Source of the DNA: Heligmosomoides polygyrus polygyrus
Taxonomy: Eukaryota; Nematoda; Chromadorea; Rhabditida; Heligmosomidae
DNA: 64,000 nucleotides
NCBI GenBank assembly: GCA_947396885.1
Contig: OX377202.1
Location: forward strand, 84,362,408-84,426,407
Direction of reading: 5' to 3'
Program-made: the position numbers and the translations under genes
In this document: piece after piece, positions 58,170 through 64,000 of the stretch
Numbering within the stretch: position 1 is the first letter of the stretch
How the letters are laid out: the number at the start of each line of letters is the position of its first letter
Notes under the pieces: model-generated
What the model saw: the letters and a program-made list of their open reading frames with translations, nothing else
Database searches by the model: none
Told to the model about the DNA's origin: nothing

Positions 58170-58500
58170 GTCCGTACGGGTCTCAATCGTCAGGTGCATC
58201 GCTCGAGCTGCTGGGAAGAATTGTTTCTACCGAACACCCGTTGAGGAATCCATACTGTATTCGAAAACAGGGGACATGGAATAGCGTAGGTCGATCCCCG
58301 TTGAGATGCGCCACGCATTCTATTTCTACCGGAAATCGTGAACACGAGTTGAGTCGTAGTTGGCCACACAATACCTTGCTGTGGTCAGCCGATGTCCTTC
58401 CCAGACAAGTCCGGATCAATTTACCGATTCCGTAGGGATGGAAGTTTAGTTGGCCTCGGATGGAAATCCGAGTCAAGGACCTAATTCGAGATATAGACGA
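58170..58500. repeat. SINE-like family S copy
   Basis: It shares AGATGCGCCACGCATTCTAT, TTGGCCACAC, CAGCCGATG, TTCCCAGACAAGTCCGGA and CCGTAGGGATGGA with 60440-60700. On the minus strand it begins GTCCTTGACTCGGATTTCC, which resembles a tRNA T-arm/B box. Confidence 0.65.
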
Positions 58501-60439
58501 TAGTCGGCGCCACCTCCGACTGAGCAACAATTTTCGAAGATATTTTCACTATTCAGGATGTGATAGAAGAGAATAAGACTACGGCAACCTAACATAATAT
58601 AATTATTAAAATTAATTTCCAATAATTGCGCCTCTACAAAACTAATGGATAAAGTATAAAGTCCGTCATAGTAGAATGTTACAAGTTTTGGAATCAATGT
58701 TCGATGAAATAATATCATAAAATTGTTAACCAACTTTTCCTTAAAAGCCATACTGTCACAAAATTCTACAGTTTCTCTTTACTGTCATGAAATTGCTAAG
58801 GAAGGAAACATAAAATTCTTTTTGGGATGCGCCATGCACTCTACTCTTCTATCGCATCGTGGAGGCAATTTAAATACGTATTTGGCCTATGAAATGGCTT
58901 GTGTTCACCAGCTGACGGAAAAGTCAGTGAGTTACCGTTCTCAGATAAGTCTCGTACGGAAAAAAGTACAGCCTGGCACAGTTAGCGAATCTAGGCCTCA
59001 CACGCAGCTTGCACTACCTCTTGAATGTGTCTCTAGGCCTCGGCCTCAATGCGTCTCCTCTTCCTTCAAACCGCATTCAAACTGTCCTACAATCACTCTT
59101 TGGGTGAAACGCCTTGCCTGTCCGACAGCGGGATTGGTTAGTGCCGTTAGCACTGCTTCCAGGTGGAGACAAGCCCAACAAACCTGAACTGGAGGTGCTC
59201 CTGAGGACGGAATCATGATTGACAAGATAATGGGTTTATCGTGACTTTCTCGCGACTACGGAATGATTCGTGTGATAGGATTTGGCTTCGAGCACTATCA
59301 GATCATAGCACTGGGCAAACAAAAAACACACTATAAAAGACAGTTATATGGTAAATTGGTATTGTGCTCACCTCATTGCCCTTTTCATTTTTTCAAGCTA
59401 GCTTCTCATACTATGCATTAAAGGTGCTCTCATCACATCATATTGTATATGAGATGTTTTCATACTGTGTGTTTAATTACCCAAGTTTGAGGTAAATCGT
59501 CATCAACGAGTTTAGCAACGAAGAATAGTGGACAGACGGCAGGTTTGGTACTCGATGATATGATATATATCATTTTAAATTGGACACCACTTCTAAGCTA
59601 TCCTAATGCTTTTGGAATCAAAACAAACTCTTCAAAATCGAAACTGTTTAAAATTCTATAAAATTTTTATTTTTAAGGAACTACAAAATTTCCATTTTTA
59701 AGGAAAAACAATGGTCCAAAGCTTGCTCTAAAGAGCAGAGAGGCCATTTTTAGTGCCAAAAACAGAATGCGCCACGCCCTCGTCCAAGACGTTGTCGTTT
59801 TTTATTCGATTAATACCAGACTTTATTTTGCATGAAGTTTGACACCTGTTAACGACAACACAAAAACAACTGTAAAAACACCTTATTTTGAGTGTTCATG
59901 TAAGTGGAATTTACACTACCAATCAAATATAGTTGGGACTAACTCTTTTAGCGCTAATCTTTTAATGCGTTATATGCTTGCTTTTTTGCTTCGCTTTAAG
60001 GCAAATTTTAATTTATTGTTTTTCTATGAAAATACAAATTTTACGAAAATATTACGCTTATTGGGGCAGATAAACTCAAAAATTAAGAAAAATGTACCAA
60101 ATTTTCCTTGAACAAAAAATTATTCTAACCATCTTATTGAGTCTGTAATTTAACCTGCGTCAAGGCCTATTCGATTTGAAAGAGATCGCTTTGTTTTCAA
60201 AGATCTTTAAGCTGGATTAGAAGAGTGTCCAGTAAGGTTTGAAAAGTGCGCAATTCGACGTGAAAATGGTATAATTAAGTGAATGACACAACTCTACCCC
60301 ACCATCCACCCATCTCCACGCTTTTGCGAATTCCAGGTAATGATTTAATTTCTACCCTCTACCCAGATAATCCTGGGTGAAGTGGTTCATGAACCCGACC
60401 TATGGATCTCTGAAACAGGTACCTACCGCTGCTACTGGT
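58501..60439. other. No supported gene
   Basis: AT-rich flanks with a partial family S tail near 58825-58960. The 154-codon plus-strand frame at 58723-59187 overlaps that repeat and shows no domain. The 59839-60111 frame is AT-rich and unconvincing. Confidence 0.4.
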
Positions 60440-60700
60440 TAGTCAATCCCGTTTGGGATGCGCCACGCATCCTACTTCTACGAAATGCCGTGTAAGCGAT
60501 TTGGATGCGTATTTGGCCACACGGTGACTTGCGGTACCAGCCGATGAACAAGTCAGCACTCTTTCCTTCCCGGACAAGTCTGGTACCAATTTTACGACCC
60601 CGTAGGGATGGAGGACGTGGTTGGCCTGGGTGGGAATTCCGAACCAGGAACCTAGTATCGGATGCACGCGACAGCTGGCACCTCCTCCAAATCCGCTAGG
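60440..60700. repeat. SINE-like family S copy
   Basis: It runs from GGGATGCGCCACGCATCCTA on the plus strand to GGATGCACGCGACAGCTGGC. The complement contains CTAGGTTCCTGGTTCGGAAT, close to a tRNA T-arm (GGTTCGAATCC). Related copies lie at 50985-51215, 58170-58500 and, as fragments, 25510-25680 and 58825-58960. Confidence 0.65.
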
Positions 60701-61280
60701 AACGCTGATACTAATATTCCTTGGATATCAATGTGAGGAAAAAGAAAATCATACCTAAAACAGTAGAAGCAATGGTGGGAAAAGGCCCAACGCATTCAAA
60801 ACGTTCTTCTTATAATTTCATTTCTTTGCATGATTTGTCAAGGAAGCGATTTCGATATTTAATCATGGAATCATCTCATTCATAGATCTCAGGGATAAAT
60901 TTGTGCACAACCCATGGAGTCGAAAAATCTACGGTTCCCGAATAGCAAAGGGCAGTTTTTGCCTACCCGTTGCATGGCAGTAATACGTATCTAATTCTTG
61001 ACATAAGCCGTTTTAGTTAAGTGCCGTTTGAGGGAAAAACGTGAGGAACTAAACCCACCAGTTGCTATCTTTCAAAAGTTGTTATTTGCTTTTGGCAATT
61101 ATCAGCAACCACTTGCAGCGGTTCGTTGACCACACTTCTGCGAATCTGATTCAATCAGAAAGCTATCCAGTTGAACACCTTCATTTTTACGTCGGTTCTT
61201 TTTGATGCAAGCTCTGAAGATGCAGCTTCCCCGCTCATAGCACACCTTTTTCAATTTCTGAAACGCAAGTGGAAACAGTC

Positions 61281-61306
61281 TTCTTCTTCTTCTTCTTCAT
61301 CTTCAG
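61281..61306 (+). repeat. (TCT)n microsatellite
   Basis: A run of TCT triplets with one CAT interruption. It sits ~50 bp left of the second 1.24-kb repeat copy. Confidence 0.9.
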
Positions 61307-61355
61307 CGTTTGCCCGGCTTCCTGCCCTCAGAGACCTCAGAGAGATGCAAACGGA

Positions 61356-62600
61356 GCAAAAATCAAGCCAAAAAGGTCCATCTGCGGCCGAGGGGTGCGG
61401 TAACAAACATCTCAGTAAGATGACTAAGTGGCGGCGGCCTCAGAAAGGCGCCGGCGCCCTCCTCGGCCGACTCTGAGCCAAACAGGAAGGCGCCGGCGCC
61501 TTTCTGGGGTTCACTATCTTACTTATTAGGAAAGATACTAGACCCGAAATGGGCCTAAATTAGCAAATTATACATCAGTAAATCCGGAAAATTCGCCCCG
61601 TCCTAAAAATCTAACTCTTAGCGCACCAAACGCTAAACGAATGCAGTTATCTAATTTTTCGACCCCCTAAGAGCATTTCGAAAGTGAAGTTGGAGAATTT
61701 CGCGATTTTGTGGCTGTTGGCTGCCACAGCACCATATGCCATGCCCTCTACTTTTCCTCACGAAGCTAAAATTTTTTATTTATTTTTTATTATTAGGCAA
61801 TTTTTAAATAATTCAAATAGCAAATTATATATCAATAAATCCGGAAAATTCGCCCCGTCCTAAAAATCTAACTCTTAGCGCACCAAACGCTAAACGAATG
61901 CAGTTATCTAATTTTTCGACCTCCTAAGAGCATTTCGAAAGTGAAGTTGAAAAATTTAGCGATTTTGTGGCTGTTGGCTGCCCTAGCACCATATGCCATG
62001 CCCTCTACTTTTCTTCACGAAGCTAAAAATTTTTATTTTTTATTTTTATTTTTAGGCAATTTTTAAATAATTCAAACAGCAAATTATATATCAGTAAATC
62101 CGGAAAATTCGCCCCGTCCTAAAAATCCAACTCTTAGCGCACCAAACGCTAAACGAATGCAGTTATCTAATTTTTCGACCCCCTAAGAGCATTTCGAAAG
62201 TGAAGTTGGAAAATTTAGCGATTTTGCGGCTGTTGGCTGCCCCAGCACCATATGCCATGCCCTCTAGTTTTCTTCACAAAAGTAAAATATTTTATTTTTT
62301 TTTGTTATTAGGCAAATTTCAAATAATTTCTTTATTATAACTGTGAACAATAGGAGAAGAGCACAATAACGGCTGTTACGCTTTCTGTAATCGCAGACAG
62401 CCAGATATACCTGTATTGAAGGGCTCATAAGTGCGGTATTCAGCGTAGCCGCCAGCGCTCGCCTGCCATCGAGCCACATTGGACGTTGCCTATCAGCTAA
62501 ATCAGCTGATCCAATGGGGCTCGATGCCTGTCTTGATGCGCCGACGGTGATTGGCCGTGGTAACGCGGCCAGGTCAGCTTCATCATCTCCTATTGGTCCA
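61356..62600 (+). repeat. ~1.24-kb dispersed repeat, copy 2
   Basis: It is nearly identical to 3840-5083 in the same orientation, with the same three ~250-bp internal units, both terminal hairpins and the same end (CTCCTATTGG). The two copies differ by scattered substitutions and small indels. The minus-strand frame that runs into it from the right is not a gene. Confidence 0.9.
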
Positions 62601-64000
62601 TCCTCATCCGGATTTCTCGAAACCCATGCGGGCAATAAGGATTTAATTTGAATAAGTAAAGAAACTTTTCTTAGGCTCAAGTATATCTGAGATATCTGGG
62701 ACAAGCTACGAAAGAGGACCACAACCTTTGTTGCTTGACTCGGGGTCTTCTGAGACCAAGAAATCGTGAGAAAGGCATTAATCTTCAGAGCACCAAAAAC
62801 TTCATCACCCATCAAGGATTTTTTAGAAGAACACAAGGCGAATATCTAACAGTCTGTCACCACTGCATCACTCTGATATCCACCTGACGAACAGGCGTTT
62901 TGACGATTATGGAATTCCGTAGTTCTGCTCCACAGATACGATTCGAAGCTGTGGAAGATAAATGCTTGACGTGGACGCCACATCGCCACAGTCCCAGGAT
63001 GTGGAAGCTCATGCCATTGGAATCTCCTTGTGGAAGCTCACGCCATCGGAATCTCCTTTTTCTTTTCGTTTTCTTAAATGTTCATTCTCCTTATCATATT
63101 CATTGAGCGTGCTTTCCATATGATACTCAATCGTTCACTCTCCCTATCATACCCACAGAGTCTGTTTTCCCTATCATATCTCATCACCTTGTCCGATCAA
63201 GCACGTCTTTAACGTATTTTGAAATGCACTGAAGTAAAAGCTCATCGAACAATTCTAGACTTTGTTGCTTTTTGAGCTTCCTGTGGTCACAACATTGACA
63301 GCCACCGACCGCTACACAGATTCATTAGTACCTATATGTCTTCTTCGACGTCATTTCAACTGGAAGGTAATGATAACACCTTGTATGAATTTTATTGACG
63401 TATAGGCATATTGTATACAACACCTATCAGGAGATTCAGTTTATAAAAATCAATTGAATCGATTGGTGTGAGCTAGCCAGGCGATGCTCATCTTGACAAC
63501 TGTCACATGTTGACGACGTGGTTCTGGTAGCGGTCCCAACGTTTCAACAATAGCGACACATCCTTGACCCATTCACAGCCGTCACGCTTCAAATTCTTAA
63601 TCACGCTGAGGATTGCAGCACCCGCAGCAGAAATCCTGAAATAGTAAAGGTTTCAGGCAAACCGGAATTAGAAAAGCACTGGGAGCTAAACTATAGCTTA
63701 AAGAACAGATAAAGTCTAAGCGAGACCGGAATGGATGAGCTTCAGGAGGAACAACTACACAAAAAATATTGCGTCGATGAGCCTCCTTTTGAATACACCA
63801 CACATTCTATTTAAACATAATATTAGCGGTGTAATTTAAGTGCATAACTGATCAGAGGTTGGTTTTGGAAGTAACCACATAGCCTTAATACGCACCCAAG
63901 CCGTCTCGCGATACTCCGTGGAAGTGGAACGCACTGTGCATCCTGCAGAGAAAGCGACGAGCTCCTCGAGTAGAACAGCAGTCGTGATCCACTGCAACAG
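62601..64000. other. No supported gene
   Basis: A 29-bp direct duplication (GTGGAAGCTCA-GCCAT-GGAA) lies at about 62999-63056, and CCCTATCATA repeats at about 63080-63180. Otherwise only short frames are present, with no domain or RNA gene recognised up to the window edge. Confidence 0.4.

Noticed and set aside
61171..61476. Ser-rich protein with C-terminal KGPSAAEGCGNKHLSK segment
   Set aside because: The Ser run is a TCT microsatellite and the C-terminal part is the dispersed 1.24-kb repeat, also present at 3840.
62264..62836. 190-codon minus-strand frame
   Set aside because: Half of it lies in the dispersed repeat; no domain and no splice evidence.

Overview
The window looks like nuclear DNA from a nematode, most likely a rhabditid/strongylid (hookworm-like) worm. 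The evidence is: short introns (mostly 40-65 nt) with TTTCAG-type acceptors; a histone H4 with Cys at position 73, as in Caenorhabditis; histone genes ending in the metazoan 3' stem-loop; a relic of a major-sperm-protein (MSP) domain gene, a nematode family; RTE-type and Penelope-like retroelement remnants; and abundant foldback and satellite repeats. A 200-N assembly gap lies at 7814-8013. Most of the sequence is repeat-rich and gene-poor.

Layout. 0-7.8 kb: a decayed histone H4 copy that keeps its promoter boxes, one copy of a ~1.24-kb dispersed repeat, and a candidate two-exon gene for a small secreted protein whose intron holds a long hairpin. 8.7-11.45 kb: a ~131-bp satellite in higher-order arrangement whose monomer is itself a palindrome. 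11.8-12.8 kb: an RTE reverse-transcriptase relic, then a GC-rich terminal exon. 13-27 kb: almost entirely dispersed repeats, with a second RTE relic at 24.6-25.4 kb.

27.2-45.15 kb is the most interesting part. A 257-261-bp tandem array, each unit with an 18-bp perfect palindrome, leads into two adjacent same-strand multi-exon genes (29340-37568 and 37730-45149). They are diverged paralogues that share exon structure. Each has an N-terminal CCHH zinc finger, a tyrosine-recombinase/integrase-like core (Arg box; N-x-x-R-H; G-H followed nine residues later by Tyr) and a shared C-terminal domain. The second gene also carries an acidic repeat region and a SET methyltransferase-like domain. Only about 140 bp separates the poly(A) signal of the first from the start of the second, an operon-like spacing. 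A 3.3-kb foldback element sits in an intron of gene 1 and a Penelope-like remnant in an intron of gene 2, so neither insertion interrupts coding sequence.

45-54 kb: foldback, SINE-like and palindromic elements, an MSP-domain pseudogene and a few unidentified exons. 54.5-58 kb: a 5'-truncated vasa-type DEAD-box helicase fragment, a Ser-rich exon, a truncated H2A joined to an orphan histone stem-loop, and one intact H4 gene with an unusual Tyr88Cys change. 58-64 kb: SINE-like repeats and the second copy of the 1.24-kb repeat. All calls rest on reading the sequence. No similarity search was run, and splice sites are inferred from consensus and phase.
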